Positions 1 to 11,116 of a stretch of DNA of 64,000 nt are shown here, piece by piece; the stretch's first letter is position 1; the number at the start of each line of letters is the position of its first letter. Source of the stretch: Dendrocalamus latiflorus (taxonomy: Eukaryota > Streptophyta > Magnoliopsida > Poales > Poaceae). Position numbers and translations under genes: made by a program. The stretch spans positions 34,325,327-34,389,326 of the forward strand of contig CM029658.1 in NCBI GenBank assembly GCA_017311315.1. Reading direction: 5' to 3'. The notes under the pieces were generated by a model, which made no database searches, was not told where the DNA came from, and worked only from the letters and a program-made list of their open reading frames with translations.

Positions 1-403
1 AGGGCCCAAGATGCTACCACCACACCCTTACCAATTCAATAGTGTTGCTAATTCAACTTTTAGCAGCACCTCCTCTGTTATTTTTATATCATTACCCACA
101 GATAACAAAGCACAAATAACAGTAGGATAATTGCAAACACCACTAACTTCATATTTCACAAGTTATAACACAAACAACCACGGTGGGTTCCACGACCATG
201 GAGACCCGCCATCCTGGCTCGTAAGCAAGCTAAACCAAACAGCGAGCCACAAGTTTTAGCATTATAACAAACATAAAGACTCCGTATACGGCTAAACCGT
301 TATTTCATCTGTGCAGTGCCAAAAGTGCTATCCCATTCCATGCATGTCGTCATCCTTCACCTAAAACCAACAACAAAGCAAGAGTGAGTCCGAAGACTCA
401 GCA
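1..403 (-). repeat. Truncated 3' LTR of gypsy A
   Basis: Collinear with 3863-4203 of the complete LTR, including the shared stretch around CAGTGCCAAAAGTGCTATCC and the following CAGCAA. Homology stops at about 403, where sequence changes directly to the RNase H coding region. The outer end of this LTR lies left of the window. Confidence 0.9.
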
Positions 404-3400
404 ACGAGACAACCTACAGTGGAGGGTGTCGTCTTGCGACTAAGGGCATCAGCAACCACATTTGCTTTACCCGGATGGTACTGGAGAGTGAGATCATAGT
501 CTTTGATCAGTTCCAACCACCTTCTTTGCCTCAAATTCAACTCTTTCTGAGTGAAGATATACTTGAGGCTCTTGTGGTCAGTGAAAATATCACAGGATTC
601 TCCGTACAAATGATGCCTCCAAATCTTTAGAGCAAAAACCACTGCAGCCAGCTCTAAATCGTGAGTAGGGTAATTCTGCTCATGTTTCTTTAATTGTCGC
701 GAGGCATACGCGATCACCTTGTTGTCTTGCATGAGCACGCAACCCAAACCTACTCGCGATGCATCCGAGTAGACCGTGAAACGCTTCCCTGGCTCAGGAA
801 GAGTGAGAACAGGAGCAGTTACCAACTTCTCTTTCAGAACATTGAAACTGCGCTCACATTCACCGGTCCACTGGAATTTCACGCCTTTCCGCGTGAGTTG
901 AGACATTGGCTTAGCAATGATGGAGAAATCTTTCACAAAACGCCTGTAATAACCAGCTAAGCCAAGAAAACTCCTCACCTCCTTAACATTGGACGGTCTC
1001 TTCCAGTCTACCACTGTAGAAATCTTGGCTGGATCTACTGAAATGCCCTTCTGGTTAATCACATGTCCTAGGAAGCCCACTTCAGAAATCCAGAACTCAC
1101 ATTTCTTTAACTTGGCAAAGAATTGATTTTCCCTCAGAGTCTCAAGCACAAGCCTCAAATGCTGCTCATGCTCTTCCTCCGTCTTGGAATAAATCAGGAT
1201 ATCATCAATGAACACAACTACAAAGTCATCCAAATACTTGTGTAGCATGTTGTTCATTGTCTCCATAAAGATAGCAGGCGCATTTGTTAGTCCAAAGGAC
1301 ATAACTTTATACTCATAATGCCCATACCTCGTGGAGAAAGCTGTCTTTTCAATATCTTGCTCCCGCACTCGAATCTGATTATACCCAGATTGTAGATCAA
1401 TTTTGGAAAACACCTTGGCTCCCTTCAATTGATCAAACAAGTCCTCAATGCGAGGCAACGGGTATTTATTCTTGATGGTCACCCGATTAAGAGCACGATA
1501 ATCTATACACATGCGCCAACTCCCATCTTTCTTCTCAGTAAATAGGACGGGTGCTCCCCAAGGCGATACACTGCGTCGAATCAACCCCTTGGACAACAAC
1601 CCATCCAATTGCTTCTTCAACTCTTCTTGGAGTGGTCGTGCTAAACGGTACGGGGACATAGAGATAGGTCGAGTGCCAGGAACAAGTTCAATCCTAAACT
1701 CAACATCTCTTGCGGGTGGCATTCCCGGAAGCTCATCAGGAAATATGTCGGGGTACTCACATACCACTGGAATATCCTCAACGCGCAAAGGCGCACTTGG
1801 TTTTTCCACCAGTGATAAAAGTAACCCACATTTAAACATTCGTCGGCCAGAGAACAGGCTGGCCAACACAAAAAGAGAACCTGGAGGTGCATTCCCCTGA
1901 AAAATTATCTCCTCCCCTGAAGGAGCTTGCAAAGTGATTGTCCTCCAGAAACAGGAAATCACTGCCCGGTAGCGATGTAACCAATCCATACCGAGGATAA
2001 CATCAAAATTCTCTATTGGAATAACCATGAGGTTAGCCACAAAATCCTCGCCATCTATGGAGACCATGCATCCAGGACAAACCATAGAACTAACAATAAT
2101 ACCCCCTGCAGAATTGACTTTAACCGACTGTGAAATCTGTTGCATACTCAATTTTGCCTTTCTAGCAAATTCACAGGAAACAAAGGAATACGTGGCACCG
2201 GAGTCAAAAAGAACAAGAGCACTGTGTGAATCCACTAAAAAAGTACCTGTCACCACGTCCGGTCGACTCGCAGACTCAGTGGCAGGCAATGTGTAGACTC
2301 CCGGCGGCACTGGGGCGACAAGAGCCCCAACACTCTGCTGTGACGGCATCGGAAAGGGAGGCTGTGCAGCATACTGAAGCGGTGTAACTGGAGTAGGAGG
2401 CCAGTAATATCCGGCAGGCGGCGCCCAGGAAGGCTGCTGTGTAGGAGCAGCTGCCAACACCTGGACTGACCCCCGGGATGAAACATTCGATGCAGACACT
2501 GGCTCCCACTTGATAATACTGGAGGGATTCTGTCGACAGACCTTCTCCATGTGGCCCATCCGGCCACAGTGTCGACACTCCCCTGTCCAGGCACACTCAG
2601 CAGCTCGGTGTTCACCACCACACTTAAAGCAAATCATCCCCTGCCCAGGGACAGGACGCAAAGCTGGTGGTGCAGGAGACGACGATATCAATGATTTAGA
2701 CTTGGATGGCTGTGAAGAACGTCGACTCCACTTGGACTTCTTAGGAGCGGGCCGCTGAGATGACCCACCCTTCTCACTGTAACTCCTCTTCTGGTCACCA
2801 CCAGAAGCACTCTGACCACCAGAGGGTTGCGACCCTTTTGTAAAGTGCATCTCCATCTCCATCCCTCTAGCCTGCTCAACCACAGACCTAAAGTCACGTG
2901 GCGCAGTAGCACCCATAACATGCCGATACTCAGAACTGAGCCCTCGGCGGAACCTCTTGGCCTTCTCAAGGTCACTTTTTGCGATCGACGGTACGAAGCG
3001 AATCAAGTCATTGAATCGCGCCTCGTACTCAGCTACTGTCATCTTTCCTTGGACAAGAGTCGACAGGGCAACTTCCATACTTTCCACAAAAGACTCTGGG
3101 TAGTACTTCGCCTTAAACTGCTCGACGAAGACCTCCCAGGTGGCTGGACCATCGGCAGGGGTCCTGGCTGAAAGGACTCCCTCCCACCAGATGTCTGCCT
3201 GACCTTTCAACTGAAAGGCCACAAAACGAGCTCTCAGCTGTGAAGTCATCTCTAACGCTTCAAACTGTCTTCCCATATAGCGCAACCAGTCTGCAGCTTG
3301 AACTGGCGTACCCGTCCCATCAAAGGTGTCCAACCGCAATGCCATCCATTCGCGAAGGCCCATTCTTGGCTCCGATGCGACCGGATCGGCAGTCGGGACA

Positions 3401-3645
3401 GCAGCAGGTACGGCCGCAGCAGCTGCAGGCGCTTGTCGTCGTAACGCTCGAACCTCCTCTACAAACTCCCGCAACAAGGCTGAAGACCTTGCCTGATCCC
3501 CAGCTACAGACTGCTCAGCAGACCCAACTTCCACGTCGGGTGCCTCCTGCTGAACCTCTAGCGATGGCTCTGCTTGGGCACGGCCACGACCACGGCCTCC
3601 ACGGCCTCGTCGCGCACCGCGACCACGACCTCTACCTCTCGGCAT
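361..3645 (-). CDS. Gypsy gag-pol polyprotein lacking integrase (1094 aa)
   Basis: One uninterrupted frame. An RG-rich N-terminus (MPRGRGRGRG) is followed by a retrotransposon gag domain (about residues 95-265), two CCHC-like zinc knuckles (about 337-370; CFKCGGEHRAAEC and CRHCGRMGHMEKVC), an aspartic protease (F-DSGAT near 480), reverse transcriptase (about 650-830; catalytic FIDDIL near 812), and RNase H (SDAS near 955; TDHKSL; ending near ADALSRK). A complete gypsy polyprotein of this type would continue into a zinc-binding integrase of some 400-500 residues. Here the frame runs about 14 codons into LTR sequence and stops at 361. The start codon follows a ~195-nt leader after the primer site. 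Gag and RT could still be made, but without integrase the copy could move only with enzyme supplied in trans. The absence of stops or frameshifts suggests a fairly recent insertion. Confidence 0.93.
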   Translation of the reverse strand: MPRGRGRGRGARRGRGGRGRGRAQAEPSLEVQQEAPDVEVGSAEQSVAGDQARSSALLREFVEEVRALRRQAPAAAAAVPAAVPTADPVASEPRMGLREWMALRLDTFDGTGTPVQAADWLRYMGRQFEALEMTSQLRARFVAFQLKGQADIWWEGVLSARTPADGPATWEVFVEQFKAKYYPESFVESMEVALSTLVQGKMTVAEYEARFNDLIRFVPSIAKSDLEKAKRFRRGLSSEYRHVMGATAPRDFRSVVEQARGMEMEMHFTKGSQPSGGQSASGGDQKRSYSEKGGSSQRPAPKKSKWSRRSSQPSKSKSLISSSPAPPALRPVPGQGMICFKCGGEHRAAECAWTGECRHCGRMGHMEKVCRQNPSSIIKWEPVSASNVSSRGSVQVLAAAPTQQPSWAPPAGYYWPPTPVTPLQYAAQPPFPMPSQQSVGALVAPVPPGVYTLPATESASRPDVVTGTFLVDSHSALVLFDSGATYSFVSCEFARKAKLSMQQISQSVKVNSAGGIIVSSMVCPGCMVSIDGEDFVANLMVIPIENFDVILGMDWLHRYRAVISCFWRTITLQAPSGEEIIFQGNAPPGSLFVLASLFSGRRMFKCGLLLSLVEKPSAPLRVEDIPVVCEYPDIFPDELPGMPPARDVEFRIELVPGTRPISMSPYRLARPLQEELKKQLDGLLSKGLIRRSVSPWGAPVLFTEKKDGSWRMCIDYRALNRVTIKNKYPLPRIEDLFDQLKGAKVFSKIDLQSGYNQIRVREQDIEKTAFSTRYGHYEYKVMSFGLTNAPAIFMETMNNMLHKYLDDFVVVFIDDILIYSKTEEEHEQHLRLVLETLRENQFFAKLKKCEFWISEVGFLGHVINQKGISVDPAKISTVVDWKRPSNVKEVRSFLGLAGYYRRFVKDFSIIAKPMSQLTRKGVKFQWTGECERSFNVLKEKLVTAPVLTLPEPGKRFTVYSDASRVGLGCVLMQDNKVIAYASRQLKKHEQNYPTHDLELAAVVFALKIWRHHLYGESCDIFTDHKSLKYIFTQKELNLRQRRWLELIKDYDLTLQYHPGKANVVADALSRKTTPSTVGCLVAESSDSLLLCCWF

Positions 3646-3826
3646 CTCTGCTCACAACAGAGAAGCAATCACACAATCATCAACTGTAACATCACAAATC
3701 AACATCACAATTAGGGAAAACACATATGCAATGCAAATCCCAAAGCCCAATCCTACTGTGCAGCCAAGTGTGTCAACTTTTATTATTAGGCCTAAATCAA
3801 ATTTCTTTACCACGGACCTAACGCCC

Positions 3827-3838
3827 GCTCTGATACCA
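3827..3838 (-). promoter_or_regulatory. Primer binding site of gypsy A (tRNA-iMet)
   Basis: The minus strand reads TGGTATCAGAGC, complementary to the 3' end of plant initiator methionine tRNA. It lies two bases inside the 5' LTR boundary at 3841, which fixes the element's orientation. Confidence 0.93.
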
Positions 3839-3840
3839 AC

Positions 3841-6043
3841 TGTAACACCCCGGCCCTCCACAGGGCCCAAGATGCTACCACCATCCACTTACCAATTCAA
3901 GAAGTGTTGCTATTCAACTTTTAGCAGCACCTCTATTTTGTTTTAATACCCACAGGAGGCAAATGACAGCTAAATTTCAGATAATTGCAAAGCCAACTAC
4001 TTTATATTGCACAACCATAACATAAACAAGCTTAGGGTTCCATTGCTAGCAAACTAAACCCTAGATTCACCACACAAGCTCAATATACTTCTAAACTGTT
4101 ATTTCATCTGTACAGTGCCAAAAGTGCTATCCCATTCCATGCATGTCGTCATCCTTCACCTAAAAACAACGACAAAGCAAGGGTGAGTCCGGAGACTCAG
4201 CAAGCACACGATAAAAACAGTAACATCACTTTAGTCATTTCAATCAACTTCATGAACTGTAAGCTGTAATTCCACTCTATGACTGTAAACTGTAAGCTAA
4301 GTCTGTAACTGTATACTGTAAATCAATTCTATGTCTGTAAACTGTAATTCAACCCTATGTCTGTAAACTGTAAAGCACAACTGTAAATGTAAACTGTAAA
4401 GCGCAACTGTAACTGTAAACTGTAAATCACAACTGTAACTGTAAACTGTAAATCACAACTGTAACTGTAAACTGTAAATCACAACTGTAACTGTAACTGT
4501 ATCACTTTCTGTCACTGTAATGCAATGCAATATCATGCAATGCATCTGTATGCTCTGTAACTGTAGCTTATACCGGTATAGCGGAGTGTCCACCCGTCGA
4601 TGGACCACTCGCCTCGTCCTCTTTCATACGAGGTCACAACCTCCACTCCCGTGGAGTGCCTACCTCTGTAGGTCTTATTCAAGAGCACTCCGGACTAGTC
4701 GTAAGACTTTCTCACCGACCTGGCTCTTATGCAATTGCATGATGCAATATGCCTCAAATGTGAATGTCTAATCATAAACATTACTCGTCAAGGTATGATT
4801 AGCACATAATCACATACATCCTCTCATAAATACTGTAAATCATGGCATGGAACACGAATAACAAACATTCGCCATATTTTACTGTTCTACCATGCACTTG
4901 CCTGTTAACCTGGCGGACGGTGCGTGGACGGCACCAAACTCGAACCGCCACCTGAACAAGCATTAATCATCTCAATCATCACTCATGCAATACATACGAG
5001 TACATAACATCGCACTTACATGTCAACTTAGCACAACCAAACTCTATCATCGGACATCTCCCTGTTGTCCCGATGTTTAGCGATATGGTCAATTAAACTC
5101 GTATATAGCATTTTACATATTTATTCTCTTTCCTCTATCGCCACGGATCGACTAGATCACCAGTGGCAACCTCGATTCCTCCGCCCAGGTAACCATATTA
5201 ATAAACAATATTCTACTGGCTACCCGACCAATTCTAATAATCCACAAATTCACTTATGCCTGTTTCGATAAATAAATGGGAGAGGGTTTTCGAACTGTTA
5301 CCCCAAGCCCGACGACTGAATCCGGGTACGGACTGTCAAACTCTGGCCGGTTCTGGCGAATTTGACGGCAGGTCACCCTTTTTTTCTCTCTCTTTCTTCC
5401 CTTTCTTTTTCCTCTCTTCCAGTCGGCCGGCCGCACTCCTGGCTTTTTTTCTTCTTCAGCCGGCCCCTCCGCTCTCTCACTCGGCCGGCTCCCTCCTCCT
5501 TCCCTCTTTTTCTCCCACGGCCGGCGCCTCTTCTTCTCCTCTCTCCAAGCCGACGGCCGGCTCCTCCCTCACGGCCGGCGGTTCCCCCTCTGCTCCCACG
5601 GCCGGGCCTCCACCCCCGTGGGGCGACGGCGGCGAGAGCAGGGAGGCGGGCGCGAGCGACGGGCGGCGCTGGCGAATGGGACGGCGGCACGGTCAGGGGA
5701 AGCAAGGCGATGAACGGCGGCAGCGAGGCGCGACGGCGGCACCGGCGGAGACGATGGTGCGCGCGAGCGGGGCGGGGACGGCACGCCCAAGCAGCGGCGA
5801 CGCACGAGCAGCAGCGGCACACGGCACGGGCGCGAGCGACGGCGGCGGCCGCGGCGGGGCTGACGGGCGGCGGCGACTGCGCTGGGTTGGCGAGCGGCGC
5901 GATGGGGAGAAGCAGCAGCACAGGTGAGTCTGGGGGAGAGCAAAATCGGTTTTGCTTCTCCCTCTGTCACTCTCTCTCTCATATAGATATTTGTGGGATG
6001 GGCTGGTTGGGCCGGGCTGAGCTCATTCGGCCCAGGTATTACA
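3841..6043 (-). repeat. Complete 5' LTR of gypsy A (2203 bp)
   Basis: Begins TGTAACACCCC and ends GGTATTACA on the plus strand, so it has the inverted TG...CA-type ends expected of an LTR. It contains a 26-bp tandem array (4370-4500) and a strongly GC-rich block (5520-5930) on the transcription-start side. The only TATA-like sequence upstream is ATATCTATATGAG on the minus strand near 5978-5990. Long frames in the GC-rich block (both strands, 5256-6135) are compositional and show no domain. Confidence 0.92.
4370..4500. repeat. 26-bp tandem repeat inside gypsy LTR
   Basis: Unit roughly CTGTAACTGTAAACTGTAAA followed by TCACAA, itself built from a CTGTAA hexamer. About five units are recognisable, and looser CTGTAA repeats extend left to about 4250. 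The corresponding part of the other LTR of this element has been deleted. Confidence 0.8.
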
Positions 6044-6136
6044 GGTAGTTGGTAACAAAGAATGGGAAGAAGCAATGCAGAATGAGATTGAATCAATAGA
6101 AAGAAATCAGACTTGGACGCTGACTGAATTGCCAAC
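6044..6136 (+). pseudogene. Old copia polyprotein, RT N-terminal fragment (left piece)
   Basis: Translates to the conserved start of a copia reverse transcriptase (EWEEAMQNEIESIERNQTW, then LTELP). It is cut on the left by gypsy A and on the right by the young copia. The frame resumes at 11117 with the remaining RT. The gag and integrase part of this old element must lie left of gypsy A, outside the window. Confidence 0.88.
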
Positions 6137-6337
6137 TGTTAAGCAATCTTGCTTTTCCATTACCGGCTCCTCTTGCCGCATATAGCCTTGCCATGTATAG
6201 AGCTTGCTATGTATAGACTTTCCTAGCTTAAACATTGCCATGTATAGTTGATTGTATCTGTACAAATATCAATGGAAGTCTACGCCCCGATTGTGTGGCG
6301 TCTCCTCAATCTTGCTTCCTTCTTCTTCCAAATCACA
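6137..6337 (+). repeat. 5' LTR of copia B
   Basis: TGTTAAGCAATC...AAATCACA, 201 bp. It differs from the 3' LTR by one transition (GTCTCCTC here, GTTTCCTC there). Confidence 0.97.
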
Positions 6338-6349
6338 TGGTATCAGAGC
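6338..6349 (+). promoter_or_regulatory. Primer binding site of copia B (tRNA-iMet)
   Basis: TGGTATCAGAGC abuts the LTR with no spacer. Confidence 0.95.
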
Positions 6350-6401
6350 GGGTCCAACCTGTGCACCTGCAGTTCTCTTTCTCCCGCCATCACCGGTCAT
6401 C

Positions 6402-9400
6402 ATGAGCACCACCAGCTCGGCCGGTTCAGGCACCTCGCCGTCCCTCTCCTCCGCTCCATCCACCATCGTCGCATCAGACGCCATGGCCTCCGTCATCAAT
6501 GTGGCAAGCGTAAAAACGCACGTGCCGATCACGCTCGACGTCAACGGCTCCAACTTCTCTCAATGGAGTACCCTCTTCACTGTCTTCGTTGGCAAGTACG
6601 GCTTGATGGGCTTCATCGACGGCACCACCGATCCCAACCTCGACGAACTCCACCGTCGTCAAGACTTCGCCGTTCGCTCGTGGATCTACGGATCCATTTG
6701 CGAAGACATCTTCGAGATCATCGTCGACAAGGATCAAACTGCACGAAAAGCCTGGGTCGCCATCGACGATCTATTCCGTGACAACAAGGAGAGCCGGGCC
6801 GTCTTCCTCGAAGCGGAGTTCCGGTCTATTGTACAAGGCGGCATGACCGTGCAAGACTACTGCCGCAAGTTGAAAAAGACAGCTGATGCCCTGCGCGAAG
6901 TCGGCCAATTGGTCTCCGACAAAGCACTTGTCCTCAACACCCTCCGAGGTTTGAATCCACGGTTCGAATCTACTGCTCAATTGATTCCGCTGTTGGATCC
7001 TTTTCCCAGTTTCTTGCGCACTCGGTCGATCTTGACCATGGCGGAAACGAAGGCCACCAACCAGGCTGCTGTAACGGCCGCCACAACACTTCTTTCTTCC
7101 ACCACCGGCAGTCTTCAGTCACAGGGAAGTGTCGGTGATGGCAGCAGCAACTCTCAAGGCGCAAAGTGGTCCTCCGGCGGGAAAAAGAAGTGGAATAACA
7201 AGAAGGGCGGTGGTGGCAACAGTGGCAACGGCCGCGGCAACGCCAACTTCAACTCCGGCAACGGCGGCTACGGCGGAAACGGCCGCGGCAGCGCCAACTT
7301 CAACACCGGCAACGGCAGTTCCGGCGCACACTGGCGCGTGCCCGCTCCAGGAGGACCGTGGTTTTGCTTCTCCCCGTGGGGGGGACCAGCTCCGACGTGG
7401 GCACCAAGCTGGGGGGCTCCCTGGCGCGGGGGCTCTCCTGGCATCCTTGGACCGCGGCCCACGATGCCACTGCAGCATGCTTACACCGCGTTCGCGCCCG
7501 TTCTGCCGGCTCCTTCCGCGACACAGCCCGGTGCTCCAGCGCCAGGGGCATGGGACTCGACTGGTCTCATTGCCGCCCTAAACGCCATGTCAATGCAGCA
7601 GTCGGGAGGTTCTGAAGGTGACTGGGTAATGGATTCCGGAGCCTCTTCCCATATGTCGTCTAATGCCGGTACACTTGTTTCTCCGAAACCCTTTCGTCAT
7701 CCCCTTTCTGTCACTGTTGGAAACGGCACATCCCTCCCTATCTCATACACTGGCCATACTACTCTTTCAACACCTAACCACAAATTTTCTCTTAATGATG
7801 TCCTAATTGTTCCCAACATTATTAAAAATCTTCTCTCTGTTCGAAGATTTACTCGTGATAATCTCGTTTCCATTGATTTTGACCCGTTTGGTTTCTCCAT
7901 AAAGGATCTTCTGACCAGGATCGAGATTTTTCGCTGCAATAGTGAGGGAGATCTCTACACCTTCCGGCCCTCCGAGCTCTCCACACCAGCTTCCTTCCTT
8001 GCGTCAACTGAACTATGGCATCGTCGTCTTGGGCACCCCGGGCGCAGCACTGCCCCCTTTTTTCCTCAGCTCTCAAAATATAATAAGTCCCACCTTCCTT
8101 GCCATGCTTGTCAGTTGGGAAAACATGTTAGGTTACCTTTTGAGCGTAGTACATCGCTTTCTTCCCAACCTTTTGAGTTGTTACATTGTGATTTGTGGAC
8201 ATCTCCTGTATTGAGCTGCTCGGGTTTTCAATATTATCTCGTTATCCTTGATGATTACTCTCATTTTACTTGGACATTTCCTCTCCGACGTAAGAGTGAT
8301 GTTTTTGACACTTTTCAATTGTTCTTCCCCTACGTTCGCACACAGTTCAATCAACACATCCTCGTTGTCCAAGCCGATAACGGTGGTGAATTCACTAGTT
8401 CCCGTATGACCGCACTTCTTGCTGCCCATGGGACTCATCTCCGCCTTTCTTGCCCCCATACCTCTCCACAAAATGGTAAAGCCAAACGTGTTCTTCACAC
8501 TATCAATAATGTCATCCGCACTCTCCTCATTCAAGCCAGCATGCCACCCTCTTTCTGGGCCGAGGCCCTTGCCACCTCCACATATCTTCTCAATCGTCGT
8601 CCAACCTCCACACTTTTGTCTTCGACACCGTTCGAGACTCTCTACCAGAAAACCCCTACTTATAGCCATCTTCGTGTTTTTGGTTGTCTCTGCTACCCCA
8701 ACACATCATCCACCACCCCACATAAACTAGCTCCGCGATCCATTGCTTGTGTCTTTCTTGGCTATCCTAGCAATCATAAGGGGTTCCGGTGTTATGACCC
8801 AGTCACCCGACGAATTCTCATTTCACGACATGTCACATTTTATGAGGATATTTTTCCTTTTGCTTGTCTGTCACTGCGACCAGCAGCTGCTGTTTTTGAT
8901 TTCCTACAGGAGGATTCTACGTCGAACTCACCTCTGCATGCTACTATTCAGACCGGCCCCACCACCGACGAGCGCCCTCATGCATCGCTCCTCCCCAGCG
9001 CTGTGCGCTCTGGTGGCCGGCTCTCAACACTCGCGCGGGCTCCCCGGTCTCGCTCGCTCGGAGCGCGCCAACCTCCCCCGCTTCTGGGAACTTCCGGGCG
9101 AACGGCGCTTCCAGGTCGTGGCCGTCCAGCTCGCCACGCGGGCCATCTTCATCCGGCTCCTTCGCAGTCCGGCCGGGGCCACTTTGCTCGGGTCCACCAG
9201 CTGCTCTGCCGGGCCGCGTCCTCTTCCCAGAGGATTCTGCCACGACATCAACCGAGCCACTGGCATGTCCTGCTCCGGGGCCGCATCCTATGGTCACGCG
9301 GGCCAGAGCGGGGATTGTGAAGCCAATTGACTGTTTGAATTTATCTGCTGTCACCACAGAGATTTCTCCCGTACCGAAGACCTACCGCTCTGCTCTTCAG

Positions 9401-10921
9401 GATCCCAACTGGCGGCAGGCCATGACAGAAGAATTTGATGCTCTTGTCAAGAATCAGACCTGGACTCTCGTCCCTCGTCCGGCCGGCGCCAACATTGTCA
9501 CAGGCAAGTGGGTGTACAAACATAAGTTTCACTCTAACGGGCGTCTTGCTCGCTACAAAGCACGATGGGTGGTCCGTGGATACTCACAGCAACCTGGCAT
9601 CGACTTTGATGAGACTTTCAGTCCTATGGTGAAGCCGGCTACTATTCGGACAGTTCTCAGTCTTGCTGTGTCTCGCTCCTGGCCTATTCATCAGTTGGAT
9701 GTGAAGAATGCTTTTCTTCATGGCTCTCTTGTTGAGACAGTTTTCTGTGAGCAGCCCTCTGGTTTTGTGGATCCATCTCGGCCTTCTCATGTTTGTCACT
9801 TGCATCGCTCCCTCTACGGTCTCAAGCAGGCCCCTCGAGTGTGGTACCAGCGGTTTGCTCAGTTTGCTGGTACTATTGGTTTTACCCCCTCACGGTCCGA
9901 CACTTCTTTGTTTGTTCTTCGTCGCGGTGCTGACACAGCTTACCTGCTTCTTTATGTGGATGACATCATTCTCACTGCATCTTCCACTGCCCTTCTTCGC
10001 AGTATTACTGTTTCTCTCAGCCGGGAGTTCTCTATGACAGACCTTGGTGATCTTCATTACTTCTTGGGCATTTCTGTCATCCGCACTGCAGATGGGATGT
10101 TTCTCTCTCAACAGAAGTATGCTCGTGAGCTTCTTCTCCGTGCAAAGATGATCAATTGCAAGCCTTGTCTCACTCCAGTAGATACTCAGGCCAAGCTGTC
10201 CGCTTCTGATGGTGCTCCTGTTTCGGATCCTTCCGAGTTTCGGAGTCTTGCCGGTGCTCTCCAATACCTCACCCTCACCGGGCCTGATATTGCTTATGTT
10301 GTCCAACAAGTCTGCCTCTATATGCACGCTCCGCGGGAACCTCATCTTCAGTTCCTCAAGCGCATTCTTCGGTATATTCAGGGCACTCAGGATCACGGCC
10401 TTACTCTATATGCTTCACCTCCGACTCAGCTGACAGCATACTCTGATGCAGACTGGGCTGGCTGCCCCGACAGTCGCCGTTCCACCTCGGGCTTTTGCAT
10501 CTTTTTGGGCGACAACCTGATTTCTTGGGCTTCCAAACGTCAGGCTACTGTTTCCCGCTCCAGTGCCGAGGCAGAGTATCGGGCTGTCGCACACGCTGTT
10601 GCCGAATGTTGCTGGCTCCGACAGCTTCTTTCTGAGCTACACTCTCCGCTGTCTTCCGCCACCGTCGTCTACTGTGACAACGTCTCGGCCATCTATATGT
10701 CATCCAACCCTGTCATGCACAAGAGAACCAAGCACATTGAGATTGATATTCATTTTGTTCGGGAAAAGGTTTCTCTCGGAGACGTTCGTGTGCTTCATGT
10801 CCCGTCTTCACAACAGTTCGCCGACATCATGACTAAGGGTCTTCCCACTTCTCTTTTCACGGATTTCCGCTCCAGTCTTCATGTTGGTCCGCACCACCAT
10901 TCGACTGCGGGGGGATGTTAA
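6402..10921 (+). pseudogene. Copia B gag-pol polyprotein, one frameshift and a mutated integrase
   Basis: The likely start is the ATG at 6402 (MSTTSSAGSG), shortly after the primer site. Order: UBN2-type gag, a Gly/Asn-rich stretch without a CCHC knuckle, protease (DSGASSH near 7630), GAG-pre-integrase (HRRLGH ... CHAC), integrase core (DLW near 8197, DNGGEF near 8380), a Pro/Ser-rich hinge, RT (YVDDI near 9955) and RNase H (SDADWAGC; SSAEAEY), with a stop just inside the 3' LTR. Two defects are visible. The reading frame shifts once in the hinge near 9065. The integrase position that is normally the third catalytic acid (NGxAER) is AAA, lysine, at 8484-8486. RT and RNase H are otherwise uninterrupted. 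The copy is probably not autonomous despite its fresh LTRs. Confidence 0.9.
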
Positions 10922-11116
10922 GCAATCTTGCTTTTCCATTACCGGCTCCTCTTGCCGCATATAGCCTTGCCATGTATAGAGCTTGCTATGTATAGACTTT
11001 CCTAGCTTAAACATTGCCATGTATAGTTGATTGTATCTGTACAAATATCAATGGAAGTCTACGCCCCGATTGTGTGGCGTTTCCTCAATCTTGCTTCCTT
11101 CTTCTTCCAAATCACA
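10916..11116 (+). repeat. 3' LTR of copia B
   Basis: 201 bp, one mismatch to the 5' LTR, followed directly by the CCAAC target duplication. Confidence 0.97.

Larger units (their letters stand above)
1..6043 (-). mobile_element. Ty3/gypsy LTR retrotransposon A, internally deleted
   Basis: Read on the minus strand the order is 5' LTR (6043-3841), tRNA-iMet primer site, gag-pol frame, then a truncated 3' LTR that runs off the window. The LTR has TGTAA...TTACA-type ends. Positions 1-403 match 3863-4203 of the complete LTR, so they are the distal part of the 3' LTR. The integrase gene, the polypurine tract and about 1.8 kb of the 3' LTR are missing, removed by one deletion whose junction lies near 403/404. 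The element sits inside an older copia pol gene, which resumes at 6044. Its target duplication would be GGTAG (6044-6048) but the other side is outside the window. Confidence 0.93.
6137..11116 (+). mobile_element. Young Ty1/copia retrotransposon B (4980 bp)
   Basis: Complete element: 201-bp LTRs at both ends differing at one base, tRNA-iMet primer site directly after the left LTR, polypurine tract (GCGGGGGGA, 10907-10915) directly before the right LTR, and a perfect 5-bp target duplication CCAAC (6132-6136 and 11117-11121). It was inserted into the RT gene of an older copia element, and joining the two flanks restores the interrupted reading frame. Near-identical LTRs indicate a recent insertion. 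Confidence 0.97.

Noticed and set aside
694..3689. Plus-strand frames opposite the gypsy polyprotein
   Set aside because: Antisense shadows of a 1094-codon frame whose protease, RT and RNase H motifs are unambiguous on the minus strand.
5256..6135. Several long overlapping frames on both strands (up to 228 aa)
   Set aside because: They lie in the GC-rich part of the gypsy LTR, occur in all frames, are Arg/Pro/Ala-rich and show no domain.
6338..6349. tRNA-like sequence TGGTATCAGAGC
   Set aside because: It is only the primer complement to tRNA-iMet adjoining an LTR; no cloverleaf or full tRNA gene is present here or elsewhere in the window.
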